NCBI RefSeq assembly: GCF_001418225.1
Contig: NZ_LIPT01000001.1
Span: 558,001-622,000, forward strand
DNA length: 64,000 nt
From: Pannonibacter indicus
GTDB lineage: Bacteria > Pseudomonadota > Alphaproteobacteria > Rhizobiales > Stappiaceae
Direction of reading: 5' to 3'
The notes below the pieces were generated by a model, which was given only the letters and a program-made list of their open reading frames with translations, made no database searches and had not been told where the DNA came from. This document shows, in pieces, positions 51,419-60,928 of this stretch (position 1 is the first letter of the stretch; each line of letters opens with the position of its first letter). The translations under genes were made by a program, and so were the position numbers.

Positions 51419-52852
51419 TTACTTGATCATCGGCAGCAGTTCGCTTACGGACTTCTTGGCGTCGCCGTAGAACATGCGCGTGTTCTCCTTGTAGAACAGC
51501 GGGTTCTCGATGCCGGAGTAGCCCGTGCCCTGGCCGCGCTTGGAGACGAAGACCTGCTTGGCCTTCCACACTTCCAGAACAGGCATGCCGGCGATTGGCG
51601 AGTTCGGGTCTTCCTGGGCCGCCGGATTGACGATGTCATTGGAGCCAATGACAATCACCACGTCGGTGTTCGGGAAATCCTCGTTGATCTCGTCCATTTC
51701 CAGCACGATGTCGTAGGGCACCTTGGCCTCGGCGAGGAGCACGTTCATGTGGCCCGGCAGACGGCCTGCCACCGGATGGATGGCGAAGCGCACTTCCTTG
51801 CCGGCGGCCCGCAGCTTGCGGGTCAGTTCCGACACGGCCTGCTGGGCCTGCGCCACGGCCATGCCGTAGCCCGGGACGATGATGACGCTGTCCGCATCGT
51901 TGAGGGCCGAGGCCACGCCTTCCGCATCGATGGCGATCTGCTCGCCCGCGATTTCCATGGCCGGCCCCGTGGTGCCGCCGAAGCCGCCCAGGATGACCGA
52001 CACGAAGGAGCGGTTCATCGCCTTGCACATGATGTAGGACAGGATCGCGCCCGAGGAGCCGACCAGCGCGCCGACGACGATCAGCAGATCGTTCGACAGC
52101 GAAAAGCCGATGGCAGCAGCCGCCCAGCCCGAGTAGCTGTTCAGCATGGACACGACCACCGGCATGTCAGCGCCGCCGATGCCCATGATCAGGTGGTAGC
52201 CGATGAAGAAGGCCAGCAGCGTCATCAGGATCAGCGTCCAGATGCCCGCGCCGTTCACATACATGAACAGCAGGATCAGCGATAGGGCCGCAGCGCTGGC
52301 ATTCAGCGCATGGCCGCCCGGCAGCTTCGTGGCCTTGCTGTCCACCTTGCCCGCCAGCTTGCCGAAGGCAATGACGGAACCGGTGAAGGTGACCGCACCG
52401 ATGAAGACGCCGAGGAACACCTCGACCTTGAGAATGATCTGCTCGACACCGTTCTTGTGGGCCAGCACGGCGGCAAAGCCCTCAAGCGAGGCGCGGGTGG
52501 CCTCGTCCATCGCCAGCACGCGCACCAGTTCGATGTGGGCGTTGTAGCCGATGAAGACCGCCGCAAGGCCGACCAGCGAGTGCATGGCGGCCACGAGCTG
52601 CGGCATTTCGGTCATCTGGACGCGCTGCGCGACCACCCAGCCGATGGCACCGCCTGCCGCGATCAGCAGCACGGAGAGGAGCCACAGGCCCGAGCCCGGC
52701 CCGATGAGCGTTGCGGCAACCGCAAGGCCCATGCCGGCGATGCCGTACCAGACGGCGCGCTTGGCGCTTTCCTGCCCCGAGAGGCCGCCGAGCGAGAGAA
52801 TGAAAAGTACTGCCGCAACAACGTAAGCGGCTGTGGTGAAACCATATTCCAT
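51419..52852 (-). CDS. pntB: NAD(P) transhydrogenase subunit beta
   Basis: This 477-residue membrane protein has about nine TM segments at the N-terminus, then the NADP(H)-binding domain III with [40 protein letters not shown] and [19 protein letters not shown]. With PntA it uses the proton gradient to drive hydride transfer from NADH to NADP+. It starts 18 bp after pntA. Its NADPH supply fits the sugar-acid and biosynthetic load of this region. Confidence 0.95.
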   Translation of the reverse strand: MEYGFTTAAYVVAAVLFILSLGGLSGQESAKRAVWYGIAGMGLAVAATLIGPGSGLWLLSVLLIAAGGAIGWVVAQRVQMTEMPQLVAAMHSLVGLAAVFIGYNAHIELVRVLAMDEATRASLEGFAAVLAHKNGVEQIILKVEVFLGVFIGAVTFTGSVIAFGKLAGKVDSKATKLPGGHALNASAAALSLILLFMYVNGAGIWTLILMTLLAFFIGYHLIMGIGGADMPVVVSMLNSYSGWAAAAIGFSLSNDLLIVVGALVGSSGAILSYIMCKAMNRSFVSVILGGFGGTTGPAMEIAGEQIAIDAEGVASALNDADSVIIVPGYGMAVAQAQQAVSELTRKLRAAGKEVRFAIHPVAGRLPGHMNVLLAEAKVPYDIVLEMDEINEDFPNTDVVIVIGSNDIVNPAAQEDPNSPIAGMPVLEVWKAKQVFVSKRGQGTGYSGIENPLFYKENTRMFYGDAKKSVSELLPMIK

Positions 52853-52870
52853 CGTGTCTCTCCCGCCCTC

Positions 52871-54445
52871 TTACGACTTCTGGAACATGGCAAGCATGCG
52901 CCGGGTCACCAGGAACCCGCCGAAGATGTTGATACCGGCCATGAACACCGACAGCGCACCCAGCAGGATCACGAGGAAGCTGCCGGAGCCAACCTGCATC
53001 AGGGCGCCCAGAATGATGATAGAGGAGATGGCATTGGTGATGGCCATCAGCGGTGTGTGCAGCGAGTGCGAGACATTCCAGATGACCTGGAAGCCGACGA
53101 AACAGGCCAGCACGAAGACGATGAAGTGGCTCATGAAGCTCGCCGGAGCGAAGAGACCGGCCAGCAGGATGAGCGCACCGCTGCCAGCCAGAAGCGCCAC
53201 CTGATTGCGCGTCTGCGCCTTGAAGGCGGCCGCTTCCTGTGCCCGCCTTTCTTCCGGCGTCAGTTCCTTCGGCTTCTCCTTCGGTTTCTGTGCGGCGATG
53301 GCCTGCACTTTCGGCGGCGGAGGCGGGAATGTGATGTCGCCCTTGAAGGTGACGGTCGCACCGCGGATCACGTCATCTTCCATGTTGTGCACAAGCTGCC
53401 CGTCCTTGGCGGGGGTCAGGTCGGTCATCATGTGACGGATGTTGGTGGCATAAAGCGTCGAAGACTGGGCGGCCATGCGGCTCGGGAAGTCCGTGTAGCC
53501 AATGACGATGACGCCATTGTCAGAGACGACGCGCTGGTCGGCGACGGTCAGTTCGCAGTTGCCGCCGCGCTCGGCAGCAAGGTCAACGATGACCGAACCC
53601 GGCTTCATGGCCGCAACCATGTCGGCCAGCCACAGCTTGGGCGCATCGCGGCCCGGGATGAGCGCCGTCGTGATGACGATGTCCATGTCCGGCGCCAGCT
53701 CGCGGAACTTCTCCAGCTGCTTCTCGCGGAACTCTGGCGATGAGGGAGCCGCATAGCCACCGGTGGCCGCGCCGTCCTGCACCTGGTCGTCGAAGTCCAG
53801 ATAGACGAACTCGGCGCCCATGGATTCGATCTGCTCGGCCACTTCAGGGCGAACGTCGAAGGCATAGGTGACCGCACCCAGCGAAGTGGCGGTGCCGATG
53901 GCGGCAAGGCCGGCGACACCTGCACCGATGATCAGAACCTTGGCGGGCGGGATCTTGCCTGCCGCCGTCACCTGTCCGGTGAAGAAGCGGCCGAAGTTGT
54001 TTCCGGCCTCGATCACGGCGCGGTAACCGGCGATGTTGGCCATGGAGGACAGGGCGTCCATCTTCTGGGCGCGCGAGATGCGCGGCACCATGTCCATGGC
54101 GATCACATTGGCGCCGGTGGCCTTCGCCTTTTCCAGCAGGTCCTTGTTCTGCGCCGGATAGAAAAAGGAAATCAGCGTCTTGCCTTCGCCGAGCAGCGCC
54201 ACTTCGCTTTCCAGCGGCGGGCGCACCTTGGCGATGATGTCCGCAGCGGCGAAAAGGTCGGCAGCCGAAGCTGCAACTTCCACACCGGCCTTGCGGTAGG
54301 CTTCGTCAGAAAAACCGGCGGCTTTGCCCGCGCCGCTTTCGATGACACAGCTGTAGCCGAGCTTCTGCAGGTGCGCGGCACTGTCCGGGGTCATCGCGAC
54401 GCGCGCTTCCCCGTCAATGACCTCGCGCGGTGATCCAATCTTCAT
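52871..54445 (-). CDS. pntA: NAD(P) transhydrogenase subunit alpha
   Basis: The protein is 524 residues from [20 protein letters not shown] (CGAGGTACGGG upstream); a 49-codon extension is not supported. It has an NAD(H)-binding domain I with [22 protein letters not shown] and the AYRKAGVEV region. A Pro-rich linker (FPPPPPKVQ) and four C-terminal TM segments follow. This is the two-gene form in which the alpha subunit keeps its membrane part. It forms the transhydrogenase with PntB. Confidence 0.95.
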   Translation of the reverse strand: MKIGSPREVIDGEARVAMTPDSAAHLQKLGYSCVIESGAGKAAGFSDEAYRKAGVEVAASAADLFAAADIIAKVRPPLESEVALLGEGKTLISFFYPAQNKDLLEKAKATGANVIAMDMVPRISRAQKMDALSSMANIAGYRAVIEAGNNFGRFFTGQVTAAGKIPPAKVLIIGAGVAGLAAIGTATSLGAVTYAFDVRPEVAEQIESMGAEFVYLDFDDQVQDGAATGGYAAPSSPEFREKQLEKFRELAPDMDIVITTALIPGRDAPKLWLADMVAAMKPGSVIVDLAAERGGNCELTVADQRVVSDNGVIVIGYTDFPSRMAAQSSTLYATNIRHMMTDLTPAKDGQLVHNMEDDVIRGATVTFKGDITFPPPPPKVQAIAAQKPKEKPKELTPEERRAQEAAAFKAQTRNQVALLAGSGALILLAGLFAPASFMSHFIVFVLACFVGFQVIWNVSHSLHTPLMAITNAISSIIILGALMQVGSGSFLVILLGALSVFMAGINIFGGFLVTRRMLAMFQKS

Positions 54446-54893
54446 CCCGTACCTCGATATAGAAAATGGCTTTTCCGTCCCCCAGCCCCGAGGCTTCATC
54501 ACCCTTCCGCTGAGGACGGATTCCATGAACCACGGGAGCTTGATGAAACACACTAGCGCACTGCGCAAGAAAATACGCGCCCTGTTTATCAAGATTTTTT
54601 CTCAACAATCGCATCGGCGCAACAATCTTGCGCATTCCCATCCAAAAGGGCGGAGGCTTCTGGAAAATTTCGAGAATTGGCGGGCACCTGACGTGCGCGC
54701 TGGAACGAAGTCAGACCAATCCAAGCAATAAAATTACTTCGCTGCCCGAATTAAATTGCAGGAAACTCAACAATAGACCTGGGCAGGCCAGACGCGGCGC
54801 ATCATCGAACGGCCCAAAGGGCGAATCTCATATGCTAGTATGCCGGCAATCTCTGGCGGCACAGCGCTGCGGGCAAGATTGCTGGACCGGACT
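54446..54893. other. Leader/intergenic region upstream of pntA
   Basis: These 448 bp are less GC-rich than the surroundings and hold no ORF I can support. A 9-bp inverted repeat, TGCGCAAGA (54562-54570) and TCTTGCGCA (54626-54634), spans the AT-rich ATCAAGATTTTTTCTCAAC stretch, where a pnt promoter would be expected. I see no clear -10/-35 pair. Confidence 0.35.
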
Positions 54894-55652
54894 TTAGCGA
54901 ATAACCCGGCGCAGCCCCTCCTGAACCTTCAGCAGGGGCTGCAGATAAAGGCCTGGAAGTTCCTCCGCGCTGGCCTGCACGGCTGCAAGCCCCACGTTGA
55001 GCGCCGCCACCACCAGCCCGCGTGAGGAATAGACCGGCACGGCGATGGAGCGCAGACCCAGTTCCACCTCCTGATCGATGATGGCATAGCCCAGCCGCCG
55101 CGCCTCGGCGACACGGACCATGATCTCCTGCGGTGCCGTCAGGCTGCGCGGGGTGCGCGGGGTCAGATCACAGCGCTCGATCAGGGCAGCGGCCTCCGCT
55201 TCCGGCATCGCCGCCAGCAGCACGCGGCCCATGGAGGTGCAATGCACCGGCAGGCGGGAGCCCGGCATCAGGCCGATGGACATCACCCGGCGCTGCGCGG
55301 CCCGGGCGAGATAGACGATTTCCAATTCATCCCGGATGGCGACGGAGGCAGACTGGCCGATCTGCTCGGAAAGCTGATCCAGCCAGGGCTGCACGACCTG
55401 CGCCAGAGGCAGGGCGGCCAGCGCCCCCATGCCAAGGCGCAGCACCTTGGGCGTCAGGGTGAAGAACTTGCCGTCATAATCGGCATAGCCTGTCTCGTGC
55501 AGGGTGAGCAGGCAGCGGCGGGCGGTGGCCCGGTCCAGCCCCGTGGCTTCTGCCACATCGGAGATGGACAGGCGCGAGCGGTCGGCCCGGAAGGCTTCCA
55601 GTACGCAGAGCCCCTTGGCGAGCGACGCTATGAAATCGGTCTTGTTCAACAT
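54894..55652 (-). CDS. IclR family transcriptional regulator of pca genes (PcaR-like)
   Basis: This protein of about 252 residues, from ATG 55652 (MLNKTDFIASLAKGLCVLEAF), has a winged HTH near residues 20-70 (LSISDVAEATGLDRATARRCLLTL) and an IclR effector domain with LPVHCTSMGRVLLAAMPEAEA. Relatives PcaR/PobR/CatR respond to protocatechuate-pathway compounds such as 3-oxoadipate. It is divergent from pcaIJF with direct repeats between. A GTG two codons earlier is an alternative start. It is a likely activator or repressor of pcaIJF. Confidence 0.88.
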   Translation of the reverse strand: MLNKTDFIASLAKGLCVLEAFRADRSRLSISDVAEATGLDRATARRCLLTLHETGYADYDGKFFTLTPKVLRLGMGALAALPLAQVVQPWLDQLSEQIGQSASVAIRDELEIVYLARAAQRRVMSIGLMPGSRLPVHCTSMGRVLLAAMPEAEAAALIERCDLTPRTPRSLTAPQEIMVRVAEARRLGYAIIDQEVELGLRSIAVPVYSSRGLVVAALNVGLAAVQASAEELPGLYLQPLLKVQEGLRRVIR

Positions 55653-55700
55653 ACGCACAAAAAATTACAGGAATTGAACAAAAGTCAACATCCGCACAAA
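55646..55700. promoter_or_regulatory. Direct repeats TCAACATNCGCACAAA ahead of pcaIJF
   Basis: TCAACATACGCACAAA (55646-55661) and TCAACATCCGCACAAA (55685-55700) lie 39 bp apart in the same orientation. An inverted TTGTTCAA...TTGAACAA pair (55643-55681) overlaps them. They are a plausible binding region for the IclR protein, with the first copy covering its own start codon. Confidence 0.5.
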
Positions 55701-55764
55701 TCCGTTTTCTGCCGCCTCAAGGCAGCGTAGCTTCCTGGCCGGAAGTCTCCCTGGGAGGAAATTC

Positions 55765-56487
55765 ATGGACAAGAGAATTGCCACGCTTGCGGAAGCTGTC
55801 GCCGGCATTCCGGACGGCGCCTCGGTGATGATCGGCGGTTTCGGCGGCTCCGGTGCGCCGATCGAGCTCATTCACGCCCTCATCGACCGCTATCTCGCAA
55901 CCGGCAGCCCCAAGAACCTGACGGTCATCAACAACAACGCCGGAAACGGCCATGTGGGCATTGCCGCGCTCATCGAGCAGGGCATGGTCGCCAAGATGGT
56001 CTGCTCCTTCCCCCGCTCTGCCGATCCGCGCGTTTTTACCGAGCTGTATCTGTCCGGCAAGATCGAGCTGGAACTGGTGCCGCAAGGCACGCTGGCCGAG
56101 CGCATCCGCGCCGGTGGCGCAGGCATTCCCGCCTTCTACACCCCCACTGCCTATGGCACGGATCTGGCCAAGGGCAAGCCGGTGGCCGAATTCGATGGCC
56201 GCCACTATGTGCAGGAGCGCTGGCTGAAGGCTGACTTCGCGCTGATCAAGGCAGAAACAGGCGATACTCACGGCAACCTGACCTACCGGATGGCCGCACG
56301 CAACTTCGGTCCGGTCATGGCCATGGCCGCTGCCTGCACCATCGTGCAGGTGAGCCGCGCCGTCGAGGCAGGCAGCATTGATCCGGAGACGGTCATCACC
56401 CCCGGCATTTTCGTCGACATGATCGTGGAGGTGCCCTCCCCTCAGCAGGAGGAAGCCCTCAACCGCGCAGGAGCCCATCACCCATGA
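55765..56487 (+). CDS. pcaI: 3-oxoadipate CoA-transferase subunit A
   Basis: This 240-residue CoA-transferase family I subunit begins MDKRIATLAEAVAGIPDGA, with the glycine-rich IGGFGGSGAPIELIHALI characteristic of the alpha subunit and YTPTAYGTDLAKGKPVAEFDG later. It transfers CoA from succinyl-CoA to 3-oxoadipate together with PcaJ. GGGAGGA precedes the ATG. It overlaps pcaJ by 4 bp. Confidence 0.92.
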   Translation: MDKRIATLAEAVAGIPDGASVMIGGFGGSGAPIELIHALIDRYLATGSPKNLTVINNNAGNGHVGIAALIEQGMVAKMVCSFPRSADPRVFTELYLSGKIELELVPQGTLAERIRAGGAGIPAFYTPTAYGTDLAKGKPVAEFDGRHYVQERWLKADFALIKAETGDTHGNLTYRMAARNFGPVMAMAAACTIVQVSRAVEAGSIDPETVITPGIFVDMIVEVPSPQQEEALNRAGAHHP

Positions 56488-57155
56488 CCAGCAAGCTCTC
56501 CAACGCCCAGATTGCCTGGCGCGCCGCGCAGGACATCACCGATGGTGCTTATGTGAACCTCGGAATCGGTTTCCCCGAAATGGTGGCCAAGTTCCAGCCA
56601 CCGGGCCGCGAAGCCATCTTCCACACCGAAAACGGTATCCTTGGCTTCGGCGAGGCTCCGGCGGAAGGCGAAGAGGACTGGGACCTGATCAACGCGGGCA
56701 AGAAGGCGGTGACGCTGAAGCCCGGCGCAGCCTTCTTCCACCACGCCGACAGCTTCGCCATGGTGCGCGGCGGCCATCTGGACGTGGCCATCCTCGGCGC
56801 CTATGAAGTGGCGGAAAACGGCGACCTTGCCAACTGGTCCACGGGCCCGAAGGGCGTGCCGGCCGTTGGCGGGGCGATGGATCTGGTGCATGGCGCCAAG
56901 CGCGTTGCCGTCATCACTGATCACGTCACCAAGGACGGCAAGCCGAAGCTGGTGGAGCGCTGCTCACTGCCGCTCACCGGCGTTGGCTGCGTCACCCGTG
57001 TCTATACTTCGCTCGCTGTCATAGATATCGAAAAGGGGCATTTCGTCCTGCGCGAAAAACTGCCAGCCTTGACACTCGAAGCGCTGCAGGCCCAGACCGG
57101 TGCAAAGCTGCATCTGGACGGCCCCGTGGCAGACCTGACCGTTCCGGAGCTTTGA
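56484..57155 (+). CDS. pcaJ: 3-oxoadipate CoA-transferase subunit B
   Basis: This 223-residue beta subunit has AYVNLGIGFPEMVAKFQP and the catalytic glutamate in HTENGILGFGEAP, followed by VRGGHLDVAILGAYEV. It completes the heteromeric transferase with PcaI and makes 3-oxoadipyl-CoA for the thiolase. Its stop overlaps the pcaF start. Confidence 0.92.
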   Translation: MTSKLSNAQIAWRAAQDITDGAYVNLGIGFPEMVAKFQPPGREAIFHTENGILGFGEAPAEGEEDWDLINAGKKAVTLKPGAAFFHHADSFAMVRGGHLDVAILGAYEVAENGDLANWSTGPKGVPAVGGAMDLVHGAKRVAVITDHVTKDGKPKLVERCSLPLTGVGCVTRVYTSLAVIDIEKGHFVLREKLPALTLEALQAQTGAKLHLDGPVADLTVPEL

Positions 57156-58360
57156 TGATGACCGACGCATATATCTGTGACTACATCCGCACGCCCATCG
57201 GCCGTTATGCCGGTGCTCTGGCAAGCGTCCGGGCCGACGATCTGGGGGCCATTCCGCTGAAGGCGCTGATGGACCGCAACCGCAGCGTCGACTGGGGTGC
57301 GGTGGACGAGGTGATCTACGGCTGCGCCAACCAGGCGGGCGAGGACAACCGCAACGTCGCGCGCATGAGCCTGCTGCTGGCGGGTCTGCCGGTCGAAGTG
57401 CCGGGCACCACCATGAACCGGCTCTGCGGCTCGGGCATGGATGCGGTGATCGCCGCCGCCCGCGCCATCAAGGCCGGAGAAGCGGAGCTGATCATCGCAG
57501 GCGGCGTGGAAAGCATGTCGCGCGCGCCCTTTGTCATGCCCAAGGCCGACGCCGCCTTCGCCCGTGAGAATGCCGTCTATGACACCACCATCGGCTGGCG
57601 CTTCGTCAACCCTCTGATGAAGGCGCAATATGGCATCGATTCCATGCCGGAAACGGCGGAGAACGTCGCCGAAGACTACAACATCTCCCGTGCCGATCAG
57701 GATGCCTTCGCCCTGCGCAGCCAGCAGAAGGCCGCCGCCGCGCAGGCCAATGGCCGCCTTGCAGAGGAAATCACGCCCGTCATGATCCCGCAGCGCAAGG
57801 GCGAGCCGAAAGTGGTGGACAAGGACGAGCATCCGCGCGAGACGACGATCGAGGCGCTGTCCGCCCTCAAGGCGCCGTTCCGCGCCGGTGGTTCGGTAAC
57901 GGCGGGCAATGCCTCGGGCGTGAATGATGGTGCCGCCGCACTCATCATCGCCTCGGCGGAAGCGGCCAAGCGCTACGGCCTGACCCCTATTGCCCGGATT
58001 CTGGGCGGTGCCACTGCCGGCGTGCCGCCGCGCATCATGGGCATCGGACCGGCCCCGGCTTCCAAGAAGCTGCTGGCCCGCCTCGGCCTCACCCAGGACA
58101 AGCTGTCGGTGATCGAACTGAACGAGGCCTTCGCCTCGCAGGGCCTTGCCACGCTGCGCGACCTCGGCATTGCCGATGATGATGCCCGCGTCAACCCGAA
58201 CGGCGGCGCCATCGCCCTCGGCCACCCGCTCGGCATGTCCGGCGCCCGGATCACCGGCACCGCCGCCCTGCAGCTGGCCAAAACCGGCGGTTCGCTGGCA
58301 CTGGCCACCATGTGCATCGGCGTCGGCCAGGGCATCGCCGTGGCCATCGAACGCGTCTGA
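57155..58360 (+). CDS. pcaF: 3-oxoadipyl-CoA thiolase
   Basis: The protein has about 401 residues from ATG 57155 overlapping the pcaJ stop (a second ATG follows at once). It has nucleophile Cys in TTMNRLCGSGMDAV, GGVESMSRAPFVM, the histidine motif HPLGMSGARITG and the second Cys in CIGVGQGIAVAIE. It cleaves 3-oxoadipyl-CoA to succinyl-CoA and acetyl-CoA. The upper pathway genes (pcaHGBDC) are not in the window, so this is the lower-pathway module. A strong terminator follows. Confidence 0.92.
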   Translation: MMTDAYICDYIRTPIGRYAGALASVRADDLGAIPLKALMDRNRSVDWGAVDEVIYGCANQAGEDNRNVARMSLLLAGLPVEVPGTTMNRLCGSGMDAVIAAARAIKAGEAELIIAGGVESMSRAPFVMPKADAAFARENAVYDTTIGWRFVNPLMKAQYGIDSMPETAENVAEDYNISRADQDAFALRSQQKAAAAQANGRLAEEITPVMIPQRKGEPKVVDKDEHPRETTIEALSALKAPFRAGGSVTAGNASGVNDGAAALIIASAEAAKRYGLTPIARILGGATAGVPPRIMGIGPAPASKKLLARLGLTQDKLSVIELNEAFASQGLATLRDLGIADDDARVNPNGGAIALGHPLGMSGARITGTAALQLAKTGGSLALATMCIGVGQGIAVAIERV

Positions 58361-58370
58361 TCTGATAACA

Positions 58371-58407
58371 CCGGCCGCAGGCAGATTTGCCCTGCGGCCG
58401 GTTTTTT
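58371..58407 (+). terminator. Terminator of pcaIJF
   Basis: An 11-bp perfect stem, CCGGCCGCAGG / CCTGCGGCCGG, with a 9-base loop, followed by TTTTTT. Confidence 0.9.
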
Positions 58408-58574
58408 AGGTTGCTTGTAGCGCATCAAGCGCCCGCCAACGCGCCGGGGCACTTCTGGCAGAACCCGCAACGCTGACGTGAACCTGTCCGAGCTTTGGTG
58501 AAACTTTTCTCACTTGGCCTGCCCTGCCAAAGCTGCAATATGACGGCTTGCCCTTCTGTCATGCGGAGACAGCC

Positions 58575-59225
58575 ATGGACCCGGTATCGGCCATCATCGC
58601 CTTTTCGATTGCAGCTGCACTGATGACGCTAACGCCGGGGCTGGATACGGCGCTGGTGCTGCGCACGGCCACGGTGGAGGGCCCGAAACAGGCCTTTGCC
58701 GCCGGGCTTGGCATCTCCGGCGGTGTCGTGACCTGGGGCTTTGCCGCCTCCGTGGGGCTGGGCGCGCTGCTGGCTGTCTCTGAAGCGGCTTACCGGGTGA
58801 TGCAGTATGCCGGTGCAGCCTATCTCATTTGGCTGGGCTTCAAGATGCTCCGCGCCGCCCTGCGCCCTGCCGATCCGGCGCAGCTGGAAAAGGCCGCCGC
58901 TGAAGTTGCCGCAGGCCAGAGCGTCAGCCGGGGCTGGTTTTGGCGCGGGCTGATGACCAATCTGCTCAATCCCAAGGTCGGCGTCTTCTATGTCAGCTTC
59001 CTGCCGCAGTTCATTCCGGCAGATGTGCCCGTCACGGCCTTCAGCACCGGACTTGCGGCCATCCATGGGCTGATGGGCGTGCTCTGGTTTGCCGTCATCA
59101 TTCTGGCCACCCGGCCCATTACCGGACTGCTGCGCCGCCCGTCCTTCACCCGCGGCATCGACGGGCTTACTGGCTCCGTCCTGATCGCCTTCGGCCTCAG
59201 GCTGGCTCTGGAACGGCGCAGTTGA
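58575..59225 (+). CDS. LysE/RhtB family amino-acid exporter
   Basis: The protein has 216 residues from ATG 58575 (MDPVSAIIAFSIAAALMTL), preceded by CGGAGA; an upstream frame extension of nine codons has no support. It has five or six TM segments, LTPGLDTALVLRTA, AYLIWLGFKMLRAA and GLMTNLLNPKVGVFYVSFLPQF, the LysE/RhtB signatures. It exports an amino acid or related compound. It stands alone between pcaIJF and ubiTUV. Confidence 0.87.
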   Translation: MDPVSAIIAFSIAAALMTLTPGLDTALVLRTATVEGPKQAFAAGLGISGGVVTWGFAASVGLGALLAVSEAAYRVMQYAGAAYLIWLGFKMLRAALRPADPAQLEKAAAEVAAGQSVSRGWFWRGLMTNLLNPKVGVFYVSFLPQFIPADVPVTAFSTGLAAIHGLMGVLWFAVIILATRPITGLLRRPSFTRGIDGLTGSVLIAFGLRLALERRS

Positions 59226-59276
59226 ACGCCAACGGCGAGAAAAAGGATCAGCAACAGGCGGGATAGGCCGCTGGAG

Positions 59277-59290
59277 TTGATGCGCATCAA
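59277..59290. promoter_or_regulatory. FNR/Anr/FixK box TTGATGCGCATCAA
   Basis: A perfect match to TTGAT-N4-ATCAA, 57 bp before ubiT. A TATGGT -10-like hexamer at 59313-59318 would put the transcription start near 59325 and the box at -41.5, the standard class II activating position. Confidence 0.85.
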
Positions 59291-59347
59291 CTACAGCGCC
59301 GGTTGCGCTGCCTATGGTGCCGGGCAACGCGACAGACGGAGCCCCGC

Positions 59348-59947
59348 ATGATCCCTTCCGGCCCCAATAGCAGCCCCACTATCAGCCCAGACAGCCCCTC
59401 TGGCGCTGGCCAGCCCCCGTCCATTCCCGGAATGCCGCCGTTTCTGGCCCTCGGCCTGCGCCTTGCCCCCGCTGCACCTGCGGCTTTCGTGCTGACGGGC
59501 GCCGCACGGCAGATCGTGGCGCGCCATCCCGGCCTGATGAGCCGGCTCGGCGCCTACCGCCACAGCCGCTTTGCGCTGACGGCCAGCGACGTGCCGCTGA
59601 CCTTCCTGATGGACCTGTCGCAGGAGCCGCTGACCATCACCCTGCATGCCGTTCCGCCCGCCGCCGATGCGCGCATCACCGGAAAGCTGTCGGCGCTTGT
59701 CGGACTGGTGCATGGGGTCTGGGACGGAGATGCGCTGTTCTTCTCCCGCGATCTCACCATTGAGGGCGACACTTCGGCGGCCCTGGCCCTGCGCAATGCC
59801 ATTGACGATGCGGAGCTGGATCTGGGCGCGGAAATCGCCCGTCTTACCGGCCCGCTCGCCGGTGCTGCCAAGCGGGTGATTGCCCTGCTGCAGTCCATGA
59901 CCGGCGTGCCGCTGAGCCGTCCGGCCCCCATGGAGGCTTTCCGATGA
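59348..59947 (+). CDS. ubiT: UbiT, SCP2-domain accessory factor for O2-independent ubiquinone synthesis
   Basis: The protein has 199 residues from ATG 59348 (MIPSGPNSSP), which lies downstream of the predicted FNR-dependent start; the longer frame would begin upstream of that start. After a Pro-rich N-terminus it has an SCP2 lipid-binding domain with LMDLSQEPLTITLHAVPPAADARI and DALFFSRDLTIEGDTSAALALRNAID. UbiT is needed with UbiU and UbiV for ubiquinone synthesis without oxygen. It overlaps ubiU. Confidence 0.88.
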   Translation: MIPSGPNSSPTISPDSPSGAGQPPSIPGMPPFLALGLRLAPAAPAAFVLTGAARQIVARHPGLMSRLGAYRHSRFALTASDVPLTFLMDLSQEPLTITLHAVPPAADARITGKLSALVGLVHGVWDGDALFFSRDLTIEGDTSAALALRNAIDDAELDLGAEIARLTGPLAGAAKRVIALLQSMTGVPLSRPAPMEAFR

Positions 59948-60924
59948 TGGAGCTCGTCTGTCCCGCCGGAACGCCTGCGGCGCTCCGGGCTGCCACTGAT
60001 GCCGGAGCCCATGCCATCTATTGCGGCTTTGCCGATGACACCAACGCCCGCAACTTCCCCGGCCTCAATTTCTCCCGCGAGGAGCTGGCGGCGGGCGTCA
60101 CATATGCCCATGCACGCGGGGCAAAGGTGCTTGTCGCGATCAACACCTTCCCCCGCGCCGGAAACGAGGACCTGTGGCACCGCGCCGTCGCCGATGCGGA
60201 ACAGGCAGGTGCCGATGCGGTGATCCTGGCCGATCTCGGCCTAATCGCCTATGCGGCGGAGCGGCATCCGGGCCTGCGGCGGCATCTGTCGGTGCAGGCG
60301 GCTGCGGCAAACCCCGATGTCATCAACTTCTATGCAGAGACCTTCGATGTGAAGCGGGTGGTGCTGCCGCGCGTGCTGAGCGTGGAAGAAATCGCCGCGA
60401 TCAACCGGGAGATCAGCATCGAGACGGAGGTGTTCATCTTCGGCGGGCTCTGCGTCATGGCGGAGGGGCGCTGCTCCCTGTCGTCCTATATCACCAGCCG
60501 CTCGCCCAACATGAACGGCGTGTGCTCGCCCGCAAGCCATGTGGACTATGCCGAAGAGGGCCAGTATCTGGCAGCACGGCTGGGCGGCTACACCATCCAC
60601 CGCTCGGCCAAGGGGGAAGCTGCCCCCTACCCCACCCTGTGCAAGGGCTGTTTCAAGGTGGGCAAACGCACGGGTTACGTCTTCGAAGACCCGGCAAGCC
60701 TTGATGCGTCCGAACTGCTGCCCGCGCTGGCGCGGGCCGGGGTTTCGGCGCTGAAGATCGAGGGCCGCCAGCGGTCGCGGGCCTATGTGTCGCAGGTGGT
60801 GCGCAACTTCCGCGCCGCCATCGAGGCGCTGGAAGCAGGCCGCCCGGTGCCGGCCGGCATGCTGGCGCAGCTGACCGAGGGCCAAAGCTCCACCGCCGGG
60901 GCCTATAACAAGATCTGGAGATGA
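59947..60924 (+). CDS. ubiU: UbiU, U32-type [4Fe-4S] protein for O2-independent ubiquinone hydroxylation
   Basis: The protein has 325 residues from ATG 59947, the second of two adjacent ATGs. With this start the cluster cysteines fall at 169, 176, 193 and 232 (GGLCVMAEGRC, NGVCSP, TLCKGC), the same numbers I recall for E. coli UbiU, which supports it. The U32 peptidase-like TIM barrel includes HAIYCGFADDTNARNFPGLNF. It works as a complex with UbiV in O2-independent hydroxylation of the ring. FNR control fits its anaerobic role. Confidence 0.93.
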   Translation: MELVCPAGTPAALRAATDAGAHAIYCGFADDTNARNFPGLNFSREELAAGVTYAHARGAKVLVAINTFPRAGNEDLWHRAVADAEQAGADAVILADLGLIAYAAERHPGLRRHLSVQAAAANPDVINFYAETFDVKRVVLPRVLSVEEIAAINREISIETEVFIFGGLCVMAEGRCSLSSYITSRSPNMNGVCSPASHVDYAEEGQYLAARLGGYTIHRSAKGEAAPYPTLCKGCFKVGKRTGYVFEDPASLDASELLPALARAGVSALKIEGRQRSRAYVSQVVRNFRAAIEALEAGRPVPAGMLAQLTEGQSSTAGAYNKIWR

Positions 60925-60928
60925 CAGG

